Source of the DNA: CAMBRF01 sp964404035
GTDB taxonomy: Bacteria > Verrucomicrobiota > Kiritimatiellia > CAIKKV01 > CAITUY01
DNA length: 64,000 nucleotides
Reading direction: 5' to 3'
Assembly: GCA_964404035.1 (NCBI GenBank)
Contig: CAYOIT010000002.1
Span: 14,460-78,459, forward strand
Shown here: positions 45,776-54,516 of the stretch, one piece after another
How the letters are laid out: each line of letters begins with the position of its first letter
Numbering within the stretch: position 1 is the first letter of the stretch
Made by a program: the position numbers and the translations under genes
Notes under the pieces: model-generated
Told to the model about the DNA's origin: nothing
The model's input: only the letters and a program-made list of their open reading frames with translations
Databases searched by the model: none

Positions 45776-47317
45776 CTACTCCCCCACCTCAAGCCCCCGC
45801 ACAAACGCATTGGTCCGGAGATTCAACGCGGCGGCGGTCGTCGCCGCCGGCTGACCCCGAAGGCGAATGCCGCGCAGGCGGACGTTCTCAACCGTATGGT
45901 CGGCATCGAAGCCGAGAAGTTCCGACGGCAACAAAGCGCCATCGATCGTGATGCGCTCAAACACAATATCCCGGATGTGGCCCCGTTCCTTGTCATGGCC
46001 CCACATGTCGGTGGTAATAAAGCATCGCAGCAATAGAGGCGCGGGCGTCATGTTGTAGTGGCCGCCGTGATATTCCCCGGGGGGGTGGCTGGTCACGTCA
46101 ATGTCCTCGAACCGGAGGCCGCTCACCGTGGCGCCATCCGACACATGGATGCCCATCGCCCAGTGCCGGGCAAAAAGCACGTCGCAGCGGCGAAACACCA
46201 TGTCGCGGATGGGCGCGCGCGTCTCGTAGGTTGCCCCCAGCGCATAACCCCAGTCATCCCACAGCTGGCAATCCTCAACGGTGATGTGCTCACTCGGTGC
46301 ATTCGTCAATGTGGTCTTCGCAATGATTCCGTCATCATGGCTGCGCACGAAACACCCGCGCACCGTCACGTTACTCGAACTGACGATGTCGATCCCATCC
46401 GAGTTCAGCCGCGCGCCGATGATGCGCACGTCTTCCACCGTGACATCACGTGACTCACGAAGGTTCATATTCCACCCGGCGGCATCCCGCAGGGTGACGC
46501 CCGCGAGGCGCACGTCACGGCTCTGGCTCATCGTGATCATGGTCCAGCCGTGCCGGGGCATGGAGCCGGCATCCAGGATGCCACGTCCCGCGATGCGGAC
46601 CTTCTCCGCTTTCCCGGCCCACACCAGGTTGCCGTGATACGCCGGCAACTGGCTCCATTCCGCGATCACCGGTTTCGCATCGGCCGGAAGCGTGGCTTTC
46701 ACCACCGCTCCGCCGGCGATGTACAGCGTCTGCCCGCTCTTCAACGCCAACTGCCCCACCTCGTGAATGCCCGGCCCGAAATAGCGAACGTTCGGGTCAT
46801 CCGGCCGGGGCACATCCTTCTCCGGCTCGGCAACGAACAGGTGCAGCGGCAATTCCGTGGAATTGTCGAGCAGAAGGGTCACCGGTTTGGCTTGCTTCAA
46901 CTGGAAACGGATCGTTCCCGCCTCGACCTCCGGTTCGATCCCCGCCCGCACCGGCAGTACTCGAACCGTGCGGAACGCCCTGGCCGGTTTAACTTCCACC
47001 ATCACCGGCCCTCGGACATCGAAGATCGCGAACGCCGCCCGCTCGGCGGGGGTCAATGCGCGCTTGGTGACGAGATCGCCTTCTTCCCGCGGCTGCAGCA
47101 GGGACCGCACGCGCGCCCGATACACAAACACGGGCTCACCTTCGACCAACAGGGTGTAGTCTGCCGACGGAGGTTCGCCTGCCGGGCCCGGCCAGGTCAC
47201 CAGTTTCTCAGCCGCCGTCGCCGACATGACACCTGCGGCGATGAAGGATGCCGCCAAAGCCACGCAACGCCGTGATCGTCCACGCCATGTCGGCAACGTT
47301 TTCTCAGGATAATCCAT
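45776..47317 (-). CDS. GH28-like polygalacturonase family protein, secreted
   Basis: From the ATG at 47317 (GGGGGAAG upstream) the product is 513 residues. A membrane-type leader (RRCVALAASFIAAGVMSATAA) indicates export. The C-terminal ~300 residues form a right-handed parallel beta-helix with the GH28 core motifs LNSDGIDIVSSSNV (Asp pair near residues 307-310) and VRSHDDGIIAK (D328, D329). The usual later GHG and RIK motifs are not obvious, so this is a divergent member. GH28 enzymes hydrolyse galacturonans or related acidic glycans. It is divergently arranged with the sulfatase at 47430. Confidence 0.82.
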   Translation of the reverse strand: MDYPEKTLPTWRGRSRRCVALAASFIAAGVMSATAAEKLVTWPGPAGEPPSADYTLLVEGEPVFVYRARVRSLLQPREEGDLVTKRALTPAERAAFAIFDVRGPVMVEVKPARAFRTVRVLPVRAGIEPEVEAGTIRFQLKQAKPVTLLLDNSTELPLHLFVAEPEKDVPRPDDPNVRYFGPGIHEVGQLALKSGQTLYIAGGAVVKATLPADAKPVIAEWSQLPAYHGNLVWAGKAEKVRIAGRGILDAGSMPRHGWTMITMSQSRDVRLAGVTLRDAAGWNMNLRESRDVTVEDVRIIGARLNSDGIDIVSSSNVTVRGCFVRSHDDGIIAKTTLTNAPSEHITVEDCQLWDDWGYALGATYETRAPIRDMVFRRCDVLFARHWAMGIHVSDGATVSGLRFEDIDVTSHPPGEYHGGHYNMTPAPLLLRCFITTDMWGHDKERGHIRDIVFERITIDGALLPSELLGFDADHTVENVRLRGIRLRGQPAATTAAALNLRTNAFVRGLEVGE

Positions 47318-47336
47318 TCGTACTTCCCCCACAAAA

Positions 47337-47351
47337 GACTATAATATAGTC
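47337..47351. promoter_or_regulatory. Palindrome between divergent GH28-like and sulfatase genes
   Basis: GACTATAATATAGTC has perfect 7-bp arms around a central A. It is 19 bases upstream of the GH28-like start and 78 bases upstream of the sulfatase start, and contains TATAAT-like hexamers on both strands. It could be an operator, a -10 element, or both. Confidence 0.5.
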
Positions 47352-47429
47352 GAATCATGTCATTCACAAAGGTGCTTTTCTTCTATTCCGGGAGTCTTTG
47401 AACCTTGCGACCGGCCAAAGGACACGCCT

Positions 47430-48836
47430 ATGAGCAAACCCAATGTGGTCTTCATCCTCGCCGACGACCTCGGCTACGGCGACTTCAGCGCCTTTAACGG
47501 AGGACTCTCCCACACGCCCACGCTGGATGGTTTGATGAACGAAGGCGTCTGCCTGACCCAGCACTACACGGCCTCGCCCGTCTGCAATCCCTCCCGCGCC
47601 TGCCTCCTCACCGGCCGCTATCCCCACCGCACCGGGTCCACCGACACACTCGAATGGTGGGGGCTGGAGCGTCTCGCCTTGCGCGAGCGGACGCTGGCGG
47701 ACCGGCTCAAGGCCGGCGGCTATGCCACGGGCCTCGTGGGCAAATGGCACCTCGGCGCGTTCGACGATCGCTACCATCCCATGCGGCGCGGGTTCGACGA
47801 AACCGTCTGCTTCCGCGGCGGCATGCACGACTACTGGCAGTGGCGCGTCGAGTTCGGCCAATCCGCCCGCCGGTCCGACGGTCGCTACCTCACCGATGTG
47901 TGGACCGAGGAGGCCGTGGGCTTCATCGAGCGCCATCAGCGTGAGCCTTTCTTCCTGCACCTCACGTACAACGCGCCGCACACTCCGCTCCAGGCGCCGG
48001 ATGAGGAGGTCCAGCCGTTTCTGGGGAAAACCGGCGTGCCCACCCGCGGCGTCGCCACCTTGTACGGAATGATTCACCGCATGGATAGCGGTGTCGCGCG
48101 GATTCTTGACACGCTCAAACGGCTCGGGCTTGAGGACAACACGATCGTTCTCTTTTGCAGCGATAACGGTCCCCAGTTCGGGGGCGACGGTGAAGACTGC
48201 CTCAACCGGTTCAACTGCCAGTTCAATGGCGCCAAGGGGCACGTGCTTGAGGGCGGTATCCGTGTCCCCATGATCCTCCGCTGGCCCGCCGGCCTGCCCG
48301 GCGGCCGCCAGAGTCATGACATGGTCCATTTCGCCGACTGGCTCCCGACCATTCTGGCCATGACCGGCGTTCCCCTCCCAGCGGACACCCTGCCCCTCGA
48401 CGGGATCAACGTCCTTCCCGTGCTTCGCGGGGAGCGCGGCGACACCTGCACCCGCCGCTGCTGGCAGTGGAACCGTTACGCACCGGTGCGCGACTGCAAC
48501 GCCGCCATCCGCGACGGCGACTGGAAACTCGTTCGGCCATGGCGCGCACACGGCGGGGATGTTCCCGACATCCACTGGCTCTGGGTTTCGATGTACGGGC
48601 CGGAACACTTCATCCACAACGGAATCTTCAAGCCGCCTTACCCGAAGGTTGAACTTGGTCCCGCGCCGGCGCCCCAGCTTTTCAATATTACCGCCGATCC
48701 CCAGGAGAAGGACGACATGATGGCCCTCCACCCCGATATCGCCCGGCGACTGAGCCTCGATCTCGACCGCTGGTTCGACGACGTCGAGCGCGACCGGCAA
48801 AGCCTCGGAATCGTGGCACGGGCATCCTGCCCGTAG
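47430..48836 (+). CDS. Formylglycine-type sulfatase
   Basis: A 468-residue sulfatase, the only one on the plus strand. Metal motif ILADDLGYGDFSAF (D12, D13), activation motif VCNPSRACLLTGRYPHR (C52), VGKWHLGAFDDRY, and FCSDNGPQFGGDG are all present. The last residues (IVARASCP) and the TAG stop are encoded by the left arm of an R3 palindrome (48813-48887), so the original C terminus has been lost or replaced by a few residues. This end is outside the catalytic core, so activity is probably retained. No signal peptide is apparent. Confidence 0.9.
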   Translation: MSKPNVVFILADDLGYGDFSAFNGGLSHTPTLDGLMNEGVCLTQHYTASPVCNPSRACLLTGRYPHRTGSTDTLEWWGLERLALRERTLADRLKAGGYATGLVGKWHLGAFDDRYHPMRRGFDETVCFRGGMHDYWQWRVEFGQSARRSDGRYLTDVWTEEAVGFIERHQREPFFLHLTYNAPHTPLQAPDEEVQPFLGKTGVPTRGVATLYGMIHRMDSGVARILDTLKRLGLEDNTIVLFCSDNGPQFGGDGEDCLNRFNCQFNGAKGHVLEGGIRVPMILRWPAGLPGGRQSHDMVHFADWLPTILAMTGVPLPADTLPLDGINVLPVLRGERGDTCTRRCWQWNRYAPVRDCNAAIRDGDWKLVRPWRAHGGDVPDIHWLWVSMYGPEHFIHNGIFKPPYPKVELGPAPAPQLFNITADPQEKDDMMALHPDIARRLSLDLDRWFDDVERDRQSLGIVARASCP

Positions 48837-48887
48837 CCCAGTGGAGGGTTCACCCAAAGAGGCTACGGGCGGGGACGCCCGTGCCAC
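48813..48887. repeat. REP-like palindrome, family R3, supplying a sulfatase stop codon
   Basis: GTGGCACGGGCATCCTGCCC at the left pairs with GGGCGGGGACGCCCGTGCCA at the right. The left arm includes the TAG at 48834-48836. It separates two convergent genes and may also terminate transcription. Confidence 0.8.
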
Positions 48888-48920
48888 GGCGGAGCGGCGC
48901 ACGCAGGCGTTTCTTCCTGC

Positions 48921-50537
48921 TCAGTCCGGCAAGAACAATCTGAACTCGAACGCCGTCATCGAACAAGCCGGGAGTGTCTGAGACACGGATTGCCCCGGTA
49001 CGATCTCCAGTTTCACCGAATCGTCAGTGAAACCGGCCGGGTTTGTCACCAAATTCGTGGCTGCCATGGATGGACTGCTCACACACCAGCGAGCGGCTGA
49101 AGCCGGGGCAAAGTTGCGGAGGTCGATCTCGATGGGAAGCGCCTCCGTTTCGTGCTTGTTGAAGACGATCACGTACACGGTCATTCCGTCCGCCGACCGG
49201 CTGCCGGCGGCGGTCACAGCTTCATAGAATGAGGGCAGTGTGCTCCCCACGTGTCGAGGCAGTTCCACCCGTGGCGCGTTTTGCACCTCAGCCCTCAGCA
49301 GCACCTGACCAAAATGCTGCCCCCACAATCGATAGAGGGCGTAGGCGGGCCTCACCGACCACTCCTGATCCTTGGTGGGCTCGTACGGTCTCGTACACTT
49401 CACCATGCCCCAATATCCATTGATGAACTGCCAGTAGTTCGCCATGAGCACATTCGCCTCCGGCTTCAGAAGAACACGCAGGTAATCGGCCGCAAAGAGC
49501 GCTGCGGCAAAAGAGAAGCGATACGGGACCGGCTTCTCCTGCACAAAAGCGGCATTGTATTCGGTGATGGCCAACGGGAGATCCTTTCCGGTATGGCGCC
49601 GGATCTTCTCCCGGTACTTGCCAAGCATCACCTCAAACTGATCGACGGAAGCCATGCAGGCGCGCATCAGCATCGCTTCGGGATACGGCTGCACCTGTTC
49701 TTTCCGCCATAGAGCGACCGCATAAGTGTGAATGGCAATGAAATCCACACTGCCTTTCGTCCGGGCGAGAACGACGTCATTCCAGGGATCGTCGGGCCCG
49801 GTTCCGGTACCCATGAGCGCACTGAGCCGGAGGGTCGGATCCACCGCCCGCATCTTCGCGGCATAGGCATTCACCCACTCCGCATAGGCCTCCGCCGCAA
49901 ACTTCCGGGGCGGTTTCAGGTCGTGGTTCCCGTGGTCCGACTCGTTCCCTAGTTCAAAATGGCGCACCCCGTACGGCTCCGGATGACCATTCGCCGCCCG
50001 CTTCCGCGCCCAGGGGTGGCCGGCATCGGCCGGAGCATTGAGGTATTCCACCAGGTCGGCCGCATCCTGCGCCGTCCCGGTGTAGTCGCTCACCGTGATC
50101 AGAGGCATCGCCTTGAGAGCCTGGCAGTAAGCCAGGAACTCATCCAGTCCAAACCGGAATTGCGGCCGTTCCCCTACCGGTCCGATGGTCTGCTTCCAAT
50201 CGAAACCATGAACCAGGCAACCGCCCGGATACCGCACTACCGGCATCCCGATCGCGGCAGCATACCGCACCGCCTCCGGCACCGGGGCGCCGGACTCAGG
50301 ATTCCACACGCCGGCGCCGGTCTCGGATCGCGTATGGTTGGTCGAAAACACGCCGTACGAATCCGCAGCCTCCAGGTTATGCCCGAACACCAAACGGTTC
50401 ACCGGTCCAATCGCCTGAGCGGCGTCGACGGTAATGTGGGCAACCTCGGCGCCCGACACAAAACCTGGGACGGCGATCGCCAGAATAATCCATTCAACAA
50501 ACTTCAGACTATGGCAACTTGCAGGCGCTGTCGACAT
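48921..50537 (-). CDS. GH51-like alpha-L-arabinofuranosidase, secreted
   Basis: A 538-residue protein with an N-terminal hydrophobic leader (FVEWIILAIAVPGFVSGAE). The clan-A barrel shows the GH51 features VRYPGGCLVHGFDWKQTIGP, the acid/base FELGNESD (E199) and the nucleophile LAITEYNA (E326). The C-terminal beta-sandwich (VYVIVFNKHETEALPIEIDL) is typical of this family. GH51 enzymes release alpha-L-arabinofuranose from arabinoxylan or arabinan side chains; some members have other specificities. GAGGG precedes the ATG. It faces the plus-strand sulfatase across the R3 palindrome. Confidence 0.85.
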   Translation of the reverse strand: MSTAPASCHSLKFVEWIILAIAVPGFVSGAEVAHITVDAAQAIGPVNRLVFGHNLEAADSYGVFSTNHTRSETGAGVWNPESGAPVPEAVRYAAAIGMPVVRYPGGCLVHGFDWKQTIGPVGERPQFRFGLDEFLAYCQALKAMPLITVSDYTGTAQDAADLVEYLNAPADAGHPWARKRAANGHPEPYGVRHFELGNESDHGNHDLKPPRKFAAEAYAEWVNAYAAKMRAVDPTLRLSALMGTGTGPDDPWNDVVLARTKGSVDFIAIHTYAVALWRKEQVQPYPEAMLMRACMASVDQFEVMLGKYREKIRRHTGKDLPLAITEYNAAFVQEKPVPYRFSFAAALFAADYLRVLLKPEANVLMANYWQFINGYWGMVKCTRPYEPTKDQEWSVRPAYALYRLWGQHFGQVLLRAEVQNAPRVELPRHVGSTLPSFYEAVTAAGSRSADGMTVYVIVFNKHETEALPIEIDLRNFAPASAARWCVSSPSMAATNLVTNPAGFTDDSVKLEIVPGQSVSQTLPACSMTAFEFRLFLPD

Positions 50538-50562
50538 GGCTGTTCCCTCTCTGGTTTTCGCC

Positions 50563-50796
50563 TCATGGCCCCCGCACGTATTCGATCACCGGTTCCCACT
50601 CTACCCTGCCGCCTGAATCGGCCACAATGCAGCGAATAACGCCGCCGGCGGGAATCTCGGCAATCACGCTGAGGTTCTCCCCTTGCTCGGTGCTGGGATG
50701 CCAGTTCCACAGCACCGCATCGTCTTTCGGAAGCCGACTGCCCGCGGGGTTTTTACGATGCGGGCACGCGGTGACACGGCTCAGCCATTGCCCGCA
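50563..50796 (-). pseudogene. C-terminal gene fragment without a start codon
   Basis: A 77-codon frame between in-frame stops reads ...LPKDDAVLWNWHPSTEQGENL... and ends IVADSGGRVEWEPVIEYVRGP. The sequence looks like a genuine beta-rich protein C terminus but has no usable start. It sits just upstream of the GH51-like gene. I do not recognise the family. The remainder of 50797-50958 holds an R2 palindrome and no gene. Confidence 0.5.
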
Positions 50797-50859
50797 TCAT
50801 TCCCTCCCACGTATCACCGATCGGAAAACCCTACGCGCTCTTTCGTGTATCCGACACAG

Positions 50860-50914
50860 GACGGCGGGCACTACGCTGCCCGCCAAGGCCGGGCGACGTA
50901 GCGCCCGGCCTCCT
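50860..50914. repeat. REP-like palindrome, family R2
   Basis: GACGGCGGGCACTACGCTGC begins and GGGCGACGTAGCGCCCGGCC ends the element. It lies between the gene fragment and the GH110-like gene. Confidence 0.8.
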
Positions 50915-50958
50915 TATCGTTCCGGTCCGGCGGGAGTGGCATGTCAGACTCACGGCGG

Positions 50959-52641
50959 TTAAGATAAAACCGAAATGGTGGCGCGGTCGGAACTGCCACC
51001 AACCTCAATGCCACGTCCAATCTCCAGATCGCCGGCATCCCGAATCCGAACCTGCCGACTGTTGACGACGGTAATGACGGGCAACCGGGGATTCACAAAT
51101 CTGTTTCCAGACAGTTCCACGTCCTCGGATGAACCGATATGGATGGCCGAACCGCCGGCGTTATCTTCGAATGTATTGTCCAGGATACGGAGGCCCTTAT
51201 GCACGCCGGGCGCCGACTGCCCGCCCGGAATGTCTGAGAAGATATGCAACGCCGAGTTACCCCAGAAGCAATTCCGGCGGAACACACACCCCTTGACCGT
51301 GACGTCACGAACACCCAGGCTCTCCCACCAGTCACAGGCATCCGTGCAAATGTGAACTCCGGAGCACGTGATATCCTCGAACAGGCAGTTTTCAATCACA
51401 ACATCCCGGGTCTGAATCAACATGCCCCGGGCCCGGTTCCCATGCACGTGACAGTTACGAATACGCACAGCAGGCGTGCTGGAGACATTCGTCAGGACCG
51501 ATCCTTCGCCAACACAAACCGGCAACGGCTCTTTGAAGGTGATCACGACACGCCGGGCGGTGGTGTCCTGATGCGCCGCTGCGACCGTGAGCTGCCCTTG
51601 CGGCAGCAAAGGCTCCTTGCCCCCGCCATATTCAATGCGGTCGCCCAGTCGCGGTTCATCCCAGGTTGCACGTTCAGTGTCATAGTAGGCGTTCATCCGC
51701 GCGCGGCCCGCCTCAACCGTGCGGTCATCGAGACGTTTCGTCACCATGCCATACATGCCATGGATATTGATGGCGTCATCGCCCATACCGGCAAATTCGC
51801 TGTCTTCAACCGTAATGAGTCCACGACAGTCCCCGAAGTGCATGGCGTCGGCAGTGGCCGACATCCAGCCTCCATCAGCGGGGACCACCTTGATACGCCT
51901 GATGGTGATATCCTGACTCTGCCAGCCGATCACCGCCATTCCCGGGACGGCATGAACGGTGATATCCTCCAACAGCACCGCCCCGCACCCCCTGAAGACA
52001 AACGCGTCATAACCGTAGACTTGATGCCGGACGACAACATAAGAGCCGATCGCTGGCAGTTTGTCGTTGAAGCTGTAGGCACCACCAGGCCTTCGCTGAA
52101 ACACCCTTAAATTTCCATTCTCCAGGCGGATCGACGGCTCGGAGTCTCGCTCCCCCTGCGTCTGATAGACCTCGCCATGCCCCATTCGATGTAACTCCGG
52201 GCTGTAGCCAATAATCGCCTGGACAATGCGTCCTGAGACAGGATCGGCCGGAATCATCGGCTCAAGATCAAAGGCATGTTGATCCGGTAGATGCGCCACG
52301 ACCTTCCCGGAGGTATGTGGCAAGGGGTCCCAATCCACGGTCAGGTTCCGAAGGGTGATACCGTCACAGTCAGTGAAACTGAAAAGCCGGGCAATGTCAT
52401 GACCAACCAATGTGGCGCCATGGCCGTCGAGAGTGACATTTTTGAGATGACTCACCGAAACGCCGGGGTCACGGGTGCGCCCATTTTTCTGTAACGCACC
52501 TCCATGGCACCCGTAGCGCCCCGGCGCCAGCACCAGCCTGCCACCCTCGCGCAAGTCCCGAAGGGCGGCACAAATGGCGGCTGAATTGTCTCCCGGCAAA
52601 GGCTTGATTTCGATCGTTTGATTCGACTTACCGTCAGTCAT
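50959..52641 (-). CDS. GH110-like alpha-galactosidase (right-handed beta-helix)
   Basis: From the ATG at 52641 (AAGGAAA upstream) the product is 560 residues, close to the GH110 length. It is a right-handed beta-helix throughout. The block TADAMHFGDCRG (D265) followed 23 residues later by FAGMGDDAINIHG (D288, D289) matches the aspartate cluster of GH110 enzymes, which remove alpha-1,3-linked galactose from blood-group-B-like or carrageenan-derived glycans. No clear signal peptide is visible at this start; the frame is open to 52728, but that extension lies inside the upstream gene. It lies 37 bases downstream of the clan-A hydrolase, probably in one operon with it. Confidence 0.72.
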   Translation of the reverse strand: MTDGKSNQTIEIKPLPGDNSAAICAALRDLREGGRLVLAPGRYGCHGGALQKNGRTRDPGVSVSHLKNVTLDGHGATLVGHDIARLFSFTDCDGITLRNLTVDWDPLPHTSGKVVAHLPDQHAFDLEPMIPADPVSGRIVQAIIGYSPELHRMGHGEVYQTQGERDSEPSIRLENGNLRVFQRRPGGAYSFNDKLPAIGSYVVVRHQVYGYDAFVFRGCGAVLLEDITVHAVPGMAVIGWQSQDITIRRIKVVPADGGWMSATADAMHFGDCRGLITVEDSEFAGMGDDAINIHGMYGMVTKRLDDRTVEAGRARMNAYYDTERATWDEPRLGDRIEYGGGKEPLLPQGQLTVAAAHQDTTARRVVITFKEPLPVCVGEGSVLTNVSSTPAVRIRNCHVHGNRARGMLIQTRDVVIENCLFEDITCSGVHICTDACDWWESLGVRDVTVKGCVFRRNCFWGNSALHIFSDIPGGQSAPGVHKGLRILDNTFEDNAGGSAIHIGSSEDVELSGNRFVNPRLPVITVVNSRQVRIRDAGDLEIGRGIEVGGSSDRATISVLS

Positions 52642-52678
52642 GATGATGAGTTTCCTTTTTGATAATCCAGCCGGGCGC

Positions 52679-54496
52679 TTATTCCGGCAAAAACCGGAGT
52701 GAAAGCACGGCCTTCCGCTCACCGCCAAACTCGCCAGTCAGTCGAACGGTCCCCATTCCGCGGGTGCCCGTGACCGTCAAGGCGATCGGCAGACGGCCAC
52801 CCGGTTCGATCTCGATATCGCTCTGACACTCCACCCGCCATCCCGTCGGCGCCAGCGCACGCAGGGTCCCCACAAGCCTATTGGTACTGAAATTGTAGGC
52901 GAAAAGCGGCACCTGTTCCGGACGACCGGCCGCGATCCGGTAGGCTGATTGATCCAGAACCGTTCTCGCCCTGGGATGAACGGCTTGAAGGACAAGAGGA
53001 AAGGGCTGATCGGTCGTCTGCGGTCCTGGCTTCGGCGATGGATCCAAGGCCAGCGCGGAAGACGTTCCAACCGGGAGAATGAAGTATTTCGGGGCCTCCG
53101 TTAACCCGGCGCCAGAAACACCCCGCCCCAGGTGGTCAAAAAGTTGACTGGCCGGCACCGGCCATTCCAGCGTGGCCGCACCTCCGGTCGTCCAGGCGAC
53201 CAGCACTTCGTGCGCAGCTCCGTCAAACGTGGTTCGGAAGAGAAAGGCGCGAACGGCAGGCACCTTCGACCGGAGTCGCCCGAGGGGCTGAGCGCCGGCC
53301 AGCAGGCGTCCCACCGCAGCCAGTGCAACGTACGCCGGACGTGGCGTTCCATCCGCACGAAGCAGACCGTATTGCGTCCGCTGCTCGCTGTAGTGGGGCA
53401 GCATAAAGAAGAAGGTCGCCGCGGCCCCTTCATGCAACGAACACGCATAGGTTTTCGCCACCCGCACCGACTGTTCGCGGGCATGGGCGGGCGACATTTC
53501 CTTCGTCATCTCATCCGACCATTCCACCGGCAGAGCGCACTCGGTCACCCACAACGGCTTACCGGCTGAAACCGCGCGGTATTTGGCATACAGCGCCGGA
53601 TAGTCGTCGAACCCGCCGTAATGATGCAGGTTGAAGGTATCGAAATACGGAGCCACTTCATTCTGACGAAAGTCCTCGAGGACGTCGGCGCGCGGCAGGG
53701 TGAAAACGTTCTGACAGACGATGAGGCCCGGGTTGCCGGCTTTGAGGCCGAAGTAGCAGGCCTTCTGGAAAGAGGCCATCTCGCTCCCAATGTGCGCGCC
53801 GAACGGCTCATTATCGGCTTCGTTCCAGGGTTCAAACGCCAACACCGAACCTTTCCATCGTCCGGCCATGGCCCGGTAGAAGCGATAGGCTTCGCGCAAG
53901 TCGGCCGGCATCCGACTCTGCTCCGGGCTCGCCCATCGGGGCGACAGGTGGTTCACCTGCAACACCCGCAAACCGGCCTCAGTCTGTATCCGGGCCGAGG
54001 CATCGTACTTGCTGGTGGGCAGGAGTTCGCCGCGTTTGGGCTCCATTTCGGCCCAGTTCAACCTGTCACGCACCCAGTTCATTCCGGCCAGCGCACACAG
54101 ATTCGCGGCCTCGGGCATCCGTTCGGGCTTGTAGAACCAGGCCATCGCCACATCCACGCCCAGCGGCGAATCCGGCGCGGGTAACGCTTTCAGGGGAGCC
54201 AGCACCGCGAGCGACACCCGATTCGTCCCCTGCCGCACTTCATAGTACCCGACCGGCAACTTGCCCGGCCTGACGTCCCCCTGCCCCTCCGCCATGACAC
54301 GTTCGTCGTAATCGACGACGGCCCAAGTCCCGCTGGCGGCCGTCCCGGCTATCGTCACCTCTTCGTCAGCCAGAAAGATATTTCCAGGATGGGTGGCCAG
54401 TGGGCGCGGAGCCCCCTGGGTCGCGGCAGCGACACTCATCGCACAACAGAACACGGCAAGCCCTCCCCAAAAGCGCCCTAACGGCCATCGTCTCAT
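52679..54496 (-). CDS. Clan-A glycoside hydrolase (GH39/GH5-like), secreted
   Basis: A 605-residue protein with a signal peptide ending MSVAAATQGA. A short N-terminal beta domain (VTIAGTAASGTWAVVDYDERV) is followed by a TIM barrel with the acid/base motif FEPWNEADNE (E226) and the nucleophile strand LWVTECALP (E319), the clan-A pattern of GH5/GH30/GH39. C-terminal beta-sandwiches follow. Family assignment beyond the clan is uncertain. It lies 20 bases downstream of the giant secreted gene of cassette 3 and 37 bases before the GH110-like gene, so regulator 3, the giant protein and both hydrolases look like one transcript. Confidence 0.78.
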   Translation of the reverse strand: MRRWPLGRFWGGLAVFCCAMSVAAATQGAPRPLATHPGNIFLADEEVTIAGTAASGTWAVVDYDERVMAEGQGDVRPGKLPVGYYEVRQGTNRVSLAVLAPLKALPAPDSPLGVDVAMAWFYKPERMPEAANLCALAGMNWVRDRLNWAEMEPKRGELLPTSKYDASARIQTEAGLRVLQVNHLSPRWASPEQSRMPADLREAYRFYRAMAGRWKGSVLAFEPWNEADNEPFGAHIGSEMASFQKACYFGLKAGNPGLIVCQNVFTLPRADVLEDFRQNEVAPYFDTFNLHHYGGFDDYPALYAKYRAVSAGKPLWVTECALPVEWSDEMTKEMSPAHAREQSVRVAKTYACSLHEGAAATFFFMLPHYSEQRTQYGLLRADGTPRPAYVALAAVGRLLAGAQPLGRLRSKVPAVRAFLFRTTFDGAAHEVLVAWTTGGAATLEWPVPASQLFDHLGRGVSGAGLTEAPKYFILPVGTSSALALDPSPKPGPQTTDQPFPLVLQAVHPRARTVLDQSAYRIAAGRPEQVPLFAYNFSTNRLVGTLRALAPTGWRVECQSDIEIEPGGRLPIALTVTGTRGMGTVRLTGEFGGERKAVLSLRFLPE

Positions 54497-54516
54497 TCGC
54501 TCCCCTTCCGAAAGTG

